Part shown: piece after piece, positions 36,555 through 45,798 of the stretch | Position numbering within the stretch: position 1 is the stretch's first letter | How the letters are laid out: every line of letters begins with the position of its first letter | Assembly (NCBI RefSeq): GCF_003461625.1 | Contig: NZ_QTXL01000005.1 | Coordinates: 124,001-188,000, forward strand | Source of the DNA: Clostridium sp. AF15-31 | GTDB lineage: Bacteria > Bacillota > Clostridia > Lachnospirales > Lachnospiraceae | Length of the DNA stretch: 64,000 nucleotides | Direction of reading: 5' to 3' | Notes under the pieces: model-generated | Databases searched by the model: none | Seen by the model: only the letters and a program-made list of their open reading frames with translations | What the model was told of the DNA's origin: nothing | Position numbers and translations under genes: made by a program

Positions 36555-38369
36555 TTATTCCTCATCAAGTTTTAATACGCTCATAAACGCCTGCTGCGGG
36601 ATCTCTACATTTCCGATCTGACGCATACGTTTCTTTCCTTCCTTCTGTTTCTCCAGAAGCTTCTTCTTACGGGAGATATCTCCACCGTAACATTTTGCAA
36701 GGACATCCTTTCTGACTGCTCTTACTGTCTCTCTGGCAATGACCTTATTGCCGATTGCAGCCTGGATCGGAATCTCAAATAAATGTCTTGGAATCTCCTG
36801 CTTTAATTTCTCACACATCTTTCTTCCGCGTTCATAAGCAGTGTCCTGATGAAGAATGAAAGATAACGCATCGACCTCTTCTTTATTGATCAGAATATCC
36901 AGCTTCACCAGCTCACTTCGTACATAGCCCTTCATCTCATAATCAAAGGATGCATATCCTCTGGATCTTGATTTTAAAGCATCAAAGAAATCATAAATGA
37001 TCTCATTTAACGGAAGGTCATATCGAAGCAGTGCTCTGGTTTCTTCCATATATTCCATTCCCTGATATACGCCACGTCGTTCCTGACAAAGCTGCATGAT
37101 CGCACCCACATATTCTGTAGTGACCATGATCTCTGCGGATACAAATGGTTCTTCCATATATTCGATATTCGATGGATCCGGCAGATTGGATGGATTCGTC
37201 AGTTCGATCATCTTGCCGTCTGTTGTATGCACACGGTAAACAACGCCCGGTGCAGTCGTAACCAGATCCAGATTAAACTCTCGCTCCAACCGCTCCTGTA
37301 TGATCTCCAAATGGAGAAGTCCCAGGAAACCACATCGGAAACCAAAACCAAGTGCGATCGAAGTCTCCGGCTCAAAGCTTAAGGATGCATCATTTAACTG
37401 CAGCTTCTCTAATGCATCACGAAGATCCGGATATTTGGCTCCATCTGCCGGATAAAGTCCGCAATAGACCATAGGCTGTGCCTTCTTATATCCCGGAAGA
37501 GCCTCTGCACATGGATTGTCGTTATCTGTAACGGTATCACCGACCGTGGTATCTCTGACATTCTTTAAGCTGGCAGTAATATAACCTACCATTCCTGCGG
37601 ATAACTCATCACATGGAACGAATCTGCCAGCCCCGAAGATTCCTACTTCCACTACCTCTGCAACTGCTCCGGTTGCCATCATCCGAATGGATGTTCCACG
37701 TTTTACCACACCGTCGAATAAACGGCAAAATATGATAACACCTTTATAAGAATCATAAATACTATCAAATATAAGCGCCTGAAGCGGCTTTTCCGGATCT
37801 CCTGCTGGTGCCGGTATCTTCGTAACGATCTGCTCTAAGACCTGATCGATATTGATTCCGTTCTTTGCCGATATCCTTGGAGCATCCTGTGCTTCAATTC
37901 CGATCACATCTTCAATTTCATTTACCACACGCTCCGGTTCTGCCGAAGGAAGATCGATCTTATTGATAACCGGCATAACATCCAGATCGTGATCGATCGC
38001 AAGATATACATTTGCAAGTGTCTGTGCCTCGATTCCCTGTGCAGCATCCACAACCAGGATCGCGCCCTCACAGGCAGCCAGACTTCTTGATACTTCATAA
38101 TTAAAATCCACATGTCCCGGAGTATCGATCAGATTGAAGATATATTCCTCTCCATCCTGTGCTTTATAGATCGTACGGACGCACTGTGCCTTGATCGTGA
38201 TTCCACGCTCCCGCTCCAGATCCATATTATCAAGCACCTGATTCTGCATCTCACGTTCAGTCAATAATCCTGTCTTTTCTATAATTCTGTCCGCAAGTGT
38301 CGATTTACCATGATCGATATGCGCTATAATGCAAAAATTTCGTATCTTTGACTGATCTATATGAGCCAT
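36555..38369 (-). CDS. lepA: Elongation factor 4 (LepA)
   Basis: The 604-aa translational GTPase starts at [12 protein letters not shown], where GGAGG lies eight bases upstream; the 34-codon longer frame is not supported. G1 is [10 protein letters not shown]3 DTPGHVDF and G4 NKID. EF-G-like domains follow, then the LepA-specific C-terminal domain ending with basic [15 protein letters not shown]. The length is that of the family (about 600). It acts on translating or initiating ribosomes. Confidence 0.97.
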   Translation of the reverse strand: MAHIDQSKIRNFCIIAHIDHGKSTLADRIIEKTGLLTEREMQNQVLDNMDLERERGITIKAQCVRTIYKAQDGEEYIFNLIDTPGHVDFNYEVSRSLAACEGAILVVDAAQGIEAQTLANVYLAIDHDLDVMPVINKIDLPSAEPERVVNEIEDVIGIEAQDAPRISAKNGINIDQVLEQIVTKIPAPAGDPEKPLQALIFDSIYDSYKGVIIFCRLFDGVVKRGTSIRMMATGAVAEVVEVGIFGAGRFVPCDELSAGMVGYITASLKNVRDTTVGDTVTDNDNPCAEALPGYKKAQPMVYCGLYPADGAKYPDLRDALEKLQLNDASLSFEPETSIALGFGFRCGFLGLLHLEIIQERLEREFNLDLVTTAPGVVYRVHTTDGKMIELTNPSNLPDPSNIEYMEEPFVSAEIMVTTEYVGAIMQLCQERRGVYQGMEYMEETRALLRYDLPLNEIIYDFFDALKSRSRGYASFDYEMKGYVRSELVKLDILINKEEVDALSFILHQDTAYERGRKMCEKLKQEIPRHLFEIPIQAAIGNKVIARETVRAVRKDVLAKCYGGDISRKKKLLEKQKEGKKRMRQIGNVEIPQQAFMSVLKLDEE

Positions 38370-38467
38370 CCTGTTTTCCTCCGGTATCTGAATTTCTTTT
38401 CTCTTTTTTATTTTAAGCATGCATTCCTGCAGGCAAATAATTTCGTGTTCATTATCATAACACAATC

Positions 38468-39622
38468 TCACTTTCCGCTCAATACTTTGTAGAGAATTGC
38501 AGCCAGCGGCTCCATGGCATTTTTTGCTTCTTCAACTGTGTTCGTCTGACTTCCGACTTCTACTAACAACGACCGTGGTTTCAGATCCAGATTATACCGG
38601 TAACCCTTAACAAATATCTTTCTTACATAGGAATCATAATTGGCCTGCGCTGTCAGATACATCTGCAGACTGAATGCAAGATTCTCTGTTTTGTACGGAT
38701 TGGCAAGATATGCGATATCACCATTCTTATTAAGACGGCTCACTCCGTTTAAGAACATGACCTGTGCTGTTTTTTTGCCATCTATTTCCGTGATCAGATA
38801 TGTATCTTCGGATACCCCATCCCTGTGAAGATCGATCACGACCTCAATGGACGGATACTCCGCAAGGATCTTCTGGACCCCTTCTCTTGCATAATCATAA
38901 GCAGCACTTCGATCTAACTCTCCACCTGTCATATCATAGGTCGTTGTATCATGATAGACTGCTACCCCGTAATTTTCTTCAAGAAGCTCAGTCAGATAGT
39001 CTCCAAGTCCGATTACGGTATCCTCAACCTTTCCCGGCTCGGAATCTTTAAAGCTCTCCGTTCCGTGTGTATGGTAGATCAGTACCTTATAATTCTTTTC
39101 TTCTGTATCGATCGTCAGATCCATGGAAGCAAGATCCTGGCCATTTAATTCTTCTCTGGATACACTTGTTGTACTGTCTATAACATAAAAATTTGATCTC
39201 ATATAATCATAATCCGTCAATTTCTCCCGCATATATCCATATTTGTCTGACATGGCGGCAACTATGGCTTCCGCCCGGTGATCCAGTGCGATCACAGTCT
39301 GCGCCGGCAGATTGTCCGTTCCTTTTTCATCCGTCATCTGTCCCGCCGACACAGTCTGATCCTTCTGTCCACTTCCCTGTACCAGTTCTCCTGCCAGACA
39401 ATATTCCTGCAGCATATCCTCCAGATATTTCCCGGATGCCGACACGGTTTCCATATTTTCGGTCTGTGTTTCGTATCCATTTCCAAAAAACAGCCAGTTC
39501 ACCATCCGGTTTACCAATTCCATCCGATATGTTGCGTCACAATTTGCGAACCAGATCAGTATCGACAATCCGGCCCATAAAAGGCAGTATTTTGTTTTTC
39601 TTATGATCCGTCTGTTCTTCAT
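38468..39622 (-). CDS. spoIIP: Stage II sporulation protein P
   Basis: This 384-aa protein has an N-terminal membrane anchor (about residues 11-28), a variable extracellular region, and the SpoIIP amidase/endopeptidase core with [20 protein letters not shown] and the C-terminal [11 protein letters not shown] motif carrying zinc and catalytic residues. SpoIIP works with SpoIID and SpoIIM in engulfment. It follows gpr as in B. subtilis, with its own candidate sigma-E promoter. Confidence 0.95.
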   Translation of the reverse strand: MKNRRIIRKTKYCLLWAGLSILIWFANCDATYRMELVNRMVNWLFFGNGYETQTENMETVSASGKYLEDMLQEYCLAGELVQGSGQKDQTVSAGQMTDEKGTDNLPAQTVIALDHRAEAIVAAMSDKYGYMREKLTDYDYMRSNFYVIDSTTSVSREELNGQDLASMDLTIDTEEKNYKVLIYHTHGTESFKDSEPGKVEDTVIGLGDYLTELLEENYGVAVYHDTTTYDMTGGELDRSAAYDYAREGVQKILAEYPSIEVVIDLHRDGVSEDTYLITEIDGKKTAQVMFLNGVSRLNKNGDIAYLANPYKTENLAFSLQMYLTAQANYDSYVRKIFVKGYRYNLDLKPRSLLVEVGSQTNTVEEAKNAMEPLAAILYKVLSGK

Positions 39623-39653
39623 CCAGTAAATACTCTTATTTTAGTTATTTACC

Positions 39654-39682
39654 AGTATATGTTGGTTATGTGAAAATCATGC
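39654..39682 (-). promoter_or_regulatory. Candidate sigma-E-type promoter for spoIIP
   Basis: On the minus strand CATATACT (39654-39661) is a strong sigma-E -10 match. GCATGATT (39675-39682) is 13 bp upstream and resembles the -35. It overlaps the 3' end of gpr, and the -10 lies about 32 bases before the spoIIP ATG. Mother-cell control of spoIIP is established in B. subtilis. Confidence 0.5.
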
Positions 39683-40583
39683 TGTTTATTGCTTCGGATA
39701 TTGTGAAGCTTATTCGTTTTACCAGTTCATCGATATTTTTCGGTGTTACAAACATATCCGCAAGCTCCGGTTCAGCCAGATGATATGCCAGCTCATATCG
39801 CTGCTGTTCGGAAAAAGATTCCATCAGCTTTTTTCCATAAGACTGGTTAAATGTATCTGCAATAACATCCAGAGAACCATCTATAATGGACGGAACTGAA
39901 ATAACGGTTGGAACACCGAGAGCGATCACCTTTGCTCCGATCGTCTGTGAATTGATCTCCGTACGATGATTCCCAACACCGGATCCCGGACTGATACCGG
40001 TATCCGCAAGCTGTATCGTTTTATTTAAACGTCTGCTGCTCCGGGCGGCAAGTGCATCGACTACAACCACTGCATCGACATCAATATTGTCACAGATTCC
40101 ACGGATGATCTCCACCGTCTCGATCCCCGTCTGGGCCATGACACCCGGACAGATCGCAGAGATTTCATATTCCGGCTCTTCCTGCAGGTGTATATGCTCC
40201 ATCTGCAAATGTCTGGTTATAAATAAATGATCGGTCACCAATGGTCCCAGCGAATCCGGTGTTACCTCCCGGTTTCCCAGTCCCACGACCAGGATGGAAC
40301 GGGCTTCTCCCAGCATTTTTTTCAGATCATGTGCCAGCTCTTTACAGAGTGGCTTATGGATATCCTCATCAAATTCCCGGATTTCCGGACATTCAATGGT
40401 GATATAAGTGCCAACCGGTTTTCCCAACGTATCGGCTCCTGTCTGGTCATTTACATGTATAATAGTCGTCTTTATTTTTTCCTGGCTGATCCTTGTTTCA
40501 ATTTCGATCCCGTCTATCTTCCCGCGATCCTTGATATCCTCCCGCAGCTCAATGGCAAGATCGGTTCGTATTGCCCGGTTCAT
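39666..40583 (-). CDS. gpr: Spore germination protease GPR
   Basis: The 305-aa protein is an atypical aspartic-type protease that degrades small acid-soluble spore proteins. Recognisable stretches are IRTDLAIE near the N-terminus (the self-processing region, resembling the SASP cleavage site), VVGLGNREVTPDSLGP, CPGVMAQTGIET, VVDALAARS and SPGSGVGNHR. It is preceded by GGAGG and, further upstream, by the terminator of the 103-aa gene, so it begins a unit. Confidence 0.95.
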   Translation of the reverse strand: MNRAIRTDLAIELREDIKDRGKIDGIEIETRISQEKIKTTIIHVNDQTGADTLGKPVGTYITIECPEIREFDEDIHKPLCKELAHDLKKMLGEARSILVVGLGNREVTPDSLGPLVTDHLFITRHLQMEHIHLQEEPEYEISAICPGVMAQTGIETVEIIRGICDNIDVDAVVVVDALAARSSRRLNKTIQLADTGISPGSGVGNHRTEINSQTIGAKVIALGVPTVISVPSIIDGSLDVIADTFNQSYGKKLMESFSEQQRYELAYHLAEPELADMFVTPKNIDELVKRISFTISEAINSMIFT

Positions 40584-40610
40584 GTATACGCCTCCTATCT
40601 GTTATCCCAA

Positions 40611-40653
40611 TACATATAAAATACCCGGGTGAATTTCTTTTTATTCACCCGGG
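40611..40653 (-). terminator. Intrinsic terminator after the 103-aa gene
   Basis: CCCGGGTGAA/TTCACCCGGG is a perfect 10-bp stem (40624-40633 with 40644-40653) followed on the minus strand by TATTTTATATG. It separates the 103-aa gene from gpr. Confidence 0.8.
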
Positions 40654-40657
40654 CAGT

Positions 40658-40969
40658 TTACATGATCTTTTTTAATATACGGCTGATCACCTCAGGATAA
40701 CCACAGATCGTCATGACCGGCGGATTCCATCTGACATATGCTGTATTATAAAAACAGGTCGATACTCCTACTTCTATACCGCCTTCCATCTCGGCAGATC
40801 GTATGATACGCTTGAATTTACTCTCACTCTTTACCAGACTGAAGGCAGCTTCATGGATCGTAAAATCAACAACCGGATACCCTCCGTCATATCCTGTGAC
40901 CTTCGCATCCTCAATAAAGGAAAACTCCTCTTTCCATACGGAAATTGCTTCTTCAATTGACTCAAACAT
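40658..40969 (-). CDS. Hypothetical protein, 103 aa
   Basis: I do not recognise this protein. It is a small, soluble alpha/beta protein starting MFESIEEAISVWKEEF, with TGYDGGYPVVDFTI and a C-terminal ICGYPEVISRILKKIM. It has one internal Cys near residue 70 and one near 90. It has its own terminator and faces the divergent PBP gene, so it is probably monocistronic. Codon use matches the neighbours. Confidence 0.65.
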   Translation of the reverse strand: MFESIEEAISVWKEEFSFIEDAKVTGYDGGYPVVDFTIHEAAFSLVKSESKFKRIIRSAEMEGGIEVGVSTCFYNTAYVRWNPPVMTICGYPEVISRILKKIM

Positions 40970-41111
40970 CGCTGTTCTGTTTCCTCTCTGTTTATTTCTG
41001 TAACCATCATACTACAAAATCCACCTATAGTGTAACAAAAAAACTATAAAATATTTGGGATTTATCCGCATTTTTATATGTCTTAATTTTATTTCACATC
41101 AGAAGTTTTAC

Positions 41112-41140
41112 TTTATTATTATGTAAATCTCTGCTATAAT
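41112..41140 (+). promoter_or_regulatory. Promoter of the class A PBP gene
   Basis: TATAAT at 41135-41140 is perfect and preceded by TGC (extended -10). The -35 TTTATT at 41112-41117 is weak, with a 17-bp spacer. AAGGAGG at 41169-41175 is seven bases from the ATG. Confidence 0.7.
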
Positions 41141-41182
41141 GAGTTGTATTTATAATTGAACTTAATTTAAGGAGGATTTTCC

Positions 41183-44176
41183 ATGGATTTTAGCAAAAAG
41201 GGCGTGGAAAAGAAACAAAAAGCACTTGTTTCCAAACTACCCCGAAATAAACGAAAACTATCGGTTTCGCTGTTCAAAACACTACTGGTCATATTCCTTG
41301 CGATCATCGTACTTGGAATCGGTTCCGGTTTTGGTATGTTAAAAGGCATATTGGACGACACACCAGCGGTGAATGCCAAGGATCTGATCCCGAAAGGATA
41401 TCAGACAACCCTGTATGATCAGGACGGCAAAGAGCTTATGGTTCTTGCGAGCTTTGATGCCAACCGTGAGTATGTTTACTACGATGATATACCGGAAACA
41501 CTTGTAAATTCCTTCATTGCTATTGAAGATAAACGTTTCTGGGAGCATAACGGTATCGATGTCCAGGGTATCATGCGTGCCTTCGCCCACGGTCTCCAGT
41601 CCGGTGACTTTGATCAGGGTGCCAGTACACTGACCCAGCAGCTGATCAAAAACCAGATCTTCAATGTCGGCCTGGATGAAAAAACCATGTTTGACAAGAT
41701 CGAACGTAAGGTGCAGGAGCAGTATCTGGCAGTTGAGATCGAAAAGGTGCTTCCGAAAAAGAGCATTGCCGAGTATTACCTGAATACGATCTATCTCGGT
41801 CAGGGACGTTACGGGGTAGAAACCGCTGCAAAATACTATTTCAATAAAGGACTGAAGGATCTGTCCATATCCGAATGTGCGGTACTGGCAGCCATCCCTC
41901 AGAACCCAAGTAAATTTGACCCTATCGTTTTCCCGGAGGAAAATGCCAAAAGACGACTGATGGTTCTTGAAAATATGCTGGATCAGAACATGATCTCCCA
42001 GTCCGATTACGATACTGCACTCGCTGATGATGTATATAGCGAGATTGAAAAGGTATCATCGATCAAGAAATCATCCCCTACCAAGGTCAACTCTTATTAC
42101 ATTGATGAGGTCATCAGCCAGCTTGAAGATGATTTCATGGCTATGGGCTATTCCAAGTCAGAGGCAGACAGCCTGATCTACTCCGGTGGTCTGGATGTCC
42201 GTACCTGTCAGGATACACAGATCCAGAATATCTGTGATGATGTTTTAAATGATGAAGATAACTATCCGGCTGACAGCTATCAGTTATCCTATGCACTGAC
42301 ACTGGTAGATGACAACGGTGAACAGTACAACTACAGTCAGAATATGATGGTAACCTGGTTCCAGGAAGAAATGGGACAATCCTCTTTCGACCTAATCTTC
42401 TCCAGTGAAGAAGATGCCCGTGCTGCTGCTGACGAATACAAAGCGCACCTGATCGAGACAACCGGTTACAAGGAACAGCTTGAAAGCTATAAGGTCACAG
42501 TGGAACCACAGATCTCCTTCACCCTGATGGATCAGGAGACCGGTCAGGTAAAAGCCATCGTCGGCGGTCGTGGTGAAAAGACAGAGGATCGTTCCTTTAA
42601 CCGTGCTACAGAAGCAACCAGACAACCCGGATCAACCTTTAAGGTTGTTGCCGCTTTTCTTCCTGCACTGGACGGCTGCGGCATGAGCCTTGCAACCGTA
42701 TACAAAGATGAACCATACACCTATACAAATGGCGGCGAAGTCAGAAACTGGTACAGTGGCTACCGTGGTCCAAGCACGATCCGACAGGCTATTCAGAATT
42801 CCATGAATATTCTTGCTGTTAAGACGATCACAGATGTTACTCCGGAGCTTGCTTACGAATATCTGTTAAAGCTTGGATTCACAACCCTTGTAAAAGAACG
42901 TACAAATTCAAGCGGAGGGATTGAATCGGATATCAACCAGTCCCTTGCCCTTGGTGGTCTGACAGATGGCATCACAAACCTTGAGATCACCGCTGCTTAT
43001 GCAACAATTGCAAATGAAGGCAATTATATCAAACCTATCTTCTACACCGAGGTATATGATCATGACGGCAAGCTTCTGATCGATAACAGAACACCGGAAG
43101 AATCCCCGGTCATCTCTCCTCAGAATGCATGGTTATTAACAAGTGCCATGCATGATGTAGTTACAATCGGTACCGGTACTGCTGCAAACCTTTCATGTGG
43201 CCTTTATACAGCAGGTAAAACAGGTACAACCTCCAGCAACTACGATGCATGGTTTTGTGGATATACTCCATATTACACCGCTTCGATCTGGATCGGTTTT
43301 GATGTAAATACTAATTTTGCTGCTGGAAGCTATCATAAGAACATGTGGCGTAAGATCATGGATGCGATCGTGGAAGCAAAGGGTCTGGATACCTCCAAGA
43401 TCTTTGAAATGCCAAGCGGAATCACCCGGGCAACCGTATGTAAGGATACCGGACTTCTCCCTGTTGAAGGCTGTCCAACAATAACAGACTATTTCGCAAA
43501 AGGAACCGTTCCTACCAAACGATGCGGTGGAAACAAGAAGGTTGTGATCTGTAATGATTCCCATAAGGTAGCAACCAATACCTGTAAGGAAACAACAACC
43601 TATTATTATACAGTAGATGATGACGGCAAGATTGAAATCATTGATGCAGACTTTGAATACGATCAGAACATCCTGAAAGAGAAATGTCCGCTTCATCCGG
43701 AGGAAGAAGAAACCGAAGACTCTTCTGATTCTGAAGATCCAAATAAGACTACAGAGGACAACAAGAAGGACAGCTTCAAGATTACTTCCGGTGTAGATGG
43801 ATCCGGTGGTTCTATCTCCCCAAGTACAACCGTAAAATCCGGCAAGAACACAACCTTCTATATCACACCGGATAAGGGTTATGTGATCTCGGATGTATAT
43901 GTAGACGGAAGCTCCGTCGGACCGGTTTCACAGTATAAGTTCTCAAAGGTAAAAAGCAATCATACGATCACTGTTAAGTTCAAAAAGGACAAGACAGAAG
44001 AACCGACAACAGAGAAGCCTACAACAGAGGAACCAACAACGGAAACTCCTACAACAGAAGAACCGACAACGGAAGCTCCTACAACAGAAGAACCGCCAAC
44101 AGAGAAACCTACCGATGAACCATCTTCTGATGAACCTTCCTCAAAAGAGAACAAACATAAAAATACAGAAGAATAA
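41183..44176 (+). CDS. Bifunctional class A penicillin-binding protein (PBP1A family)
   Basis: The 997-aa product has a basic cytoplasmic tail and a membrane anchor (about 29-52). The GT51 transglycosylase has IEDKRFWEHNGID with catalytic Glu115 and QGASTLTQQLIKN. The transpeptidase has GSTFK (Ser484), SMN (Ser540) and KTGT (679-681). After the usual PBP1A C-terminal Cys-containing region comes an InlB-like repeat (about residues 865-935, with ISPSTTVKSG and ITPDKGYVISDVYVDG). The tail is Pro/Thr/Glu-rich, ending in a charged KENKHKNTEE. It polymerises and crosslinks peptidoglycan. It is a single gene with strong promoter and terminator. Confidence 0.95.
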   Translation: MDFSKKGVEKKQKALVSKLPRNKRKLSVSLFKTLLVIFLAIIVLGIGSGFGMLKGILDDTPAVNAKDLIPKGYQTTLYDQDGKELMVLASFDANREYVYYDDIPETLVNSFIAIEDKRFWEHNGIDVQGIMRAFAHGLQSGDFDQGASTLTQQLIKNQIFNVGLDEKTMFDKIERKVQEQYLAVEIEKVLPKKSIAEYYLNTIYLGQGRYGVETAAKYYFNKGLKDLSISECAVLAAIPQNPSKFDPIVFPEENAKRRLMVLENMLDQNMISQSDYDTALADDVYSEIEKVSSIKKSSPTKVNSYYIDEVISQLEDDFMAMGYSKSEADSLIYSGGLDVRTCQDTQIQNICDDVLNDEDNYPADSYQLSYALTLVDDNGEQYNYSQNMMVTWFQEEMGQSSFDLIFSSEEDARAAADEYKAHLIETTGYKEQLESYKVTVEPQISFTLMDQETGQVKAIVGGRGEKTEDRSFNRATEATRQPGSTFKVVAAFLPALDGCGMSLATVYKDEPYTYTNGGEVRNWYSGYRGPSTIRQAIQNSMNILAVKTITDVTPELAYEYLLKLGFTTLVKERTNSSGGIESDINQSLALGGLTDGITNLEITAAYATIANEGNYIKPIFYTEVYDHDGKLLIDNRTPEESPVISPQNAWLLTSAMHDVVTIGTGTAANLSCGLYTAGKTGTTSSNYDAWFCGYTPYYTASIWIGFDVNTNFAAGSYHKNMWRKIMDAIVEAKGLDTSKIFEMPSGITRATVCKDTGLLPVEGCPTITDYFAKGTVPTKRCGGNKKVVICNDSHKVATNTCKETTTYYYTVDDDGKIEIIDADFEYDQNILKEKCPLHPEEEETEDSSDSEDPNKTTEDNKKDSFKITSGVDGSGGSISPSTTVKSGKNTTFYITPDKGYVISDVYVDGSSVGPVSQYKFSKVKSNHTITVKFKKDKTEEPTTEKPTTEEPTTETPTTEEPTTEAPTTEEPPTEKPTDEPSSDEPSSKENKHKNTEE
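43994..44112 (+). repeat. Degenerate TEEPTTE/TxxPTTE coding repeat
   Basis: About seven imperfect 12-18 bp units encode TEEPTTEKPTTEEPTTE-like residues at the C-terminus of the PBP. Such Pro/Thr/Glu stretches usually form an extended linker through or outside the wall. Unit variation suggests ongoing change in length. Confidence 0.85.
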
Positions 44177-44190
44177 AAACGATATATGTA

Positions 44191-44230
44191 AAAGGGAGCC
44201 ATGAGAGATCATTCTCATGGCTCCTTTCCT
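44191..44230. terminator. Intrinsic terminator after the PBP gene, likely bidirectional
   Basis: GGGAGCCATGAGA pairs with TCTCATGGCTCC around a 6-nt loop, with flanking AAA/TTT. T-rich tails are present on plus (CCTTTCCTATT) and minus (CCCTTTTACAT), so it also ends spoVAD-spoVAE. Confidence 0.8.
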
Positions 44231-44266
44231 ATTCCCTAGGATTTATATAAAAAAATATACTTTATG

Positions 44267-44623
44267 CTATTTTACCATCTTTGGCTTAAAGATCAGGGAT
44301 GCTAGATAGGAAAAGATCAATGCTGCCGAGGTTCCTACTGCCGCCATCTTGAATCCTCCCCGGAACAGCCCGATAAATCCATCCTGATCAACTGCCTCTT
44401 TTATTCCCTTCCAGAGATTATAACCAAATCCGGAAAGAGGAACCGAGGCTCCGCAGCCGGCAAATTCAAGAAATGGTTCATATATCCCGATTGCTCCAAG
44501 AACAGCACCGGTACATACCAGGATCACCATGATCCGTCCCGGAAGCAGCTTCGTCTTGTCCATCAGTATCTGAACAAGCACACAGACAGCACCTCCGATC
44601 ACAAATGCCTTTATATAATCCAT
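44267..44623 (-). CDS. spoVAE: Stage V sporulation protein AE
   Basis: The 118-aa membrane protein has three to four hydrophobic helices and the conserved LEFAGCGASVPLSGFG stretch of SpoVAE (the SpoVAEb type). It belongs to the channel for dipicolinic acid uptake during sporulation and release at germination (established). It lies 8 bases after spoVAD. Confidence 0.93.
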   Translation of the reverse strand: MDYIKAFVIGGAVCVLVQILMDKTKLLPGRIMVILVCTGAVLGAIGIYEPFLEFAGCGASVPLSGFGYNLWKGIKEAVDQDGFIGLFRGGFKMAAVGTSAALIFSYLASLIFKPKMVK

Positions 44624-44631
44624 AAATAACT

Positions 44632-45651
44632 TTACCTCCGTTCTATTATAACTGCATGTGCCACGCCCGGTATATTCTGTCCTTCATTATAGCTTACTGT
44701 GGAAAGAAGTGCTCCGGTCGGTACAAACAATACCCTCTTCCAGGTTCCGTCCCGTAACTGCTTTAATACATAGCCAGCCAGCATAATAGCCGAGCATCCG
44801 CAACCGGAGCCACCGGAATGTGTATCCTGTTCTTCATTATCAAAGATCTCGATACCACAATCCATATGCTGGTTGCTGATATCTATTCCATTGTCCTTTA
44901 AAAGATCAAACAGTATCTTCTGCCCTATCTTCCCCAGATCCCCGGTAATGATACGGTCATAATACGTTGGCTTCCGGTCAAAGTCCTTCAGGTTCTGATA
45001 GATCACATCTGCCGCTGCCGGTGCCATACAGGCTCCCATATTAAAGGAGTCCTTTACCCCATAATCCACGATCCGTCCCGTTGTAATCCCGGTAATCTGA
45101 ATTACTCCTTCTTCCGGCTCTGCCTTACCAACAACAAACGCTCCACTTCCGGTTACCGTCCAGGTCGCAGATAACGGTCTCTGATTTCCATATTCCAGTG
45201 GAAACCGGAACTGTTTCTCTGCACTTCCAAAATGACTGGACGTTGCTGCCACTACACAGTCCGCATAACCGGCAGCAACTGTCATGGATGCCAGCGACAA
45301 TCCCTCTCCACAGGTAGAGCAGGCTCCATACAACCCAAATACCGGTATATCAAGATCCTTAATACCAAATGTGGTTGCGATCAACTGTCCAAGCAGATCC
45401 CCCGCAAATATATACCGGATCTCCTTTTTCTTTTTATCCGCCTTTTTGATTGCAAGCTCGACCGCCTGCCGGATCATCTCACTTTCGCCCTCTTCCCAGG
45501 AATCCTTTCCAAATGTAGGATCTTCGGAACGGATATCAAAGTAATCCGCCAGAGGTCCTTCAGCTTCCTTTGGTCCACAGATAGAAGCCGCTCCCAGAAT
45601 ACATGGAGGATCTGAAAAACTGACACTTTGTTTTCCAACCATTTTATTCAT
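44632..45651 (-). CDS. spoVAD: Stage V sporulation protein AD
   Basis: This 339-aa thiolase-fold protein has VFGLYGACSTCGEGLSLASM in the region matching the thiolase active site and GSGCGCSAIMLAGYV near the C-terminus. SpoVAD binds dipicolinic acid (established). I start at 45651 (MNKMVGK), where AAGGAGG is six bases upstream, which leaves out seven residues of the longest frame. It is first in a two-gene unit with spoVAE, behind a candidate sigma-G promoter. Confidence 0.95.
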   Translation of the reverse strand: MNKMVGKQSVSFSDPPCILGAASICGPKEAEGPLADYFDIRSEDPTFGKDSWEEGESEMIRQAVELAIKKADKKKKEIRYIFAGDLLGQLIATTFGIKDLDIPVFGLYGACSTCGEGLSLASMTVAAGYADCVVAATSSHFGSAEKQFRFPLEYGNQRPLSATWTVTGSGAFVVGKAEPEEGVIQITGITTGRIVDYGVKDSFNMGACMAPAAADVIYQNLKDFDRKPTYYDRIITGDLGKIGQKILFDLLKDNGIDISNQHMDCGIEIFDNEEQDTHSGGSGCGCSAIMLAGYVLKQLRDGTWKRVLFVPTGALLSTVSYNEGQNIPGVAHAVIIERR

Positions 45652-45723
45652 TTTCTGCCTCCTTATTTCCATATGTTCTTCTGTTGATAGTCATTTGCTT
45701 CTTTTCTTTATTTTATTCATATT

Positions 45724-45752
45724 TAATATGTTCTGGACAAATCCGCTGATTC
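45724..45752 (-). promoter_or_regulatory. Candidate sigma-G-type promoter for spoVAD-spoVAE
   Basis: GAATC (45748-45752) and CATATTA (45724-45730) are 17 bp apart on the minus strand, close to the forespore consensus GNATR/CATNNTA. The location about 73 bases before spoVAD and forespore expression of spoVA in B. subtilis support it. Confidence 0.45.
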
Positions 45753-45798
45753 GGGGTAATCTATGAAAGAATAAAAACAATCTGGATAGGTATGAATT

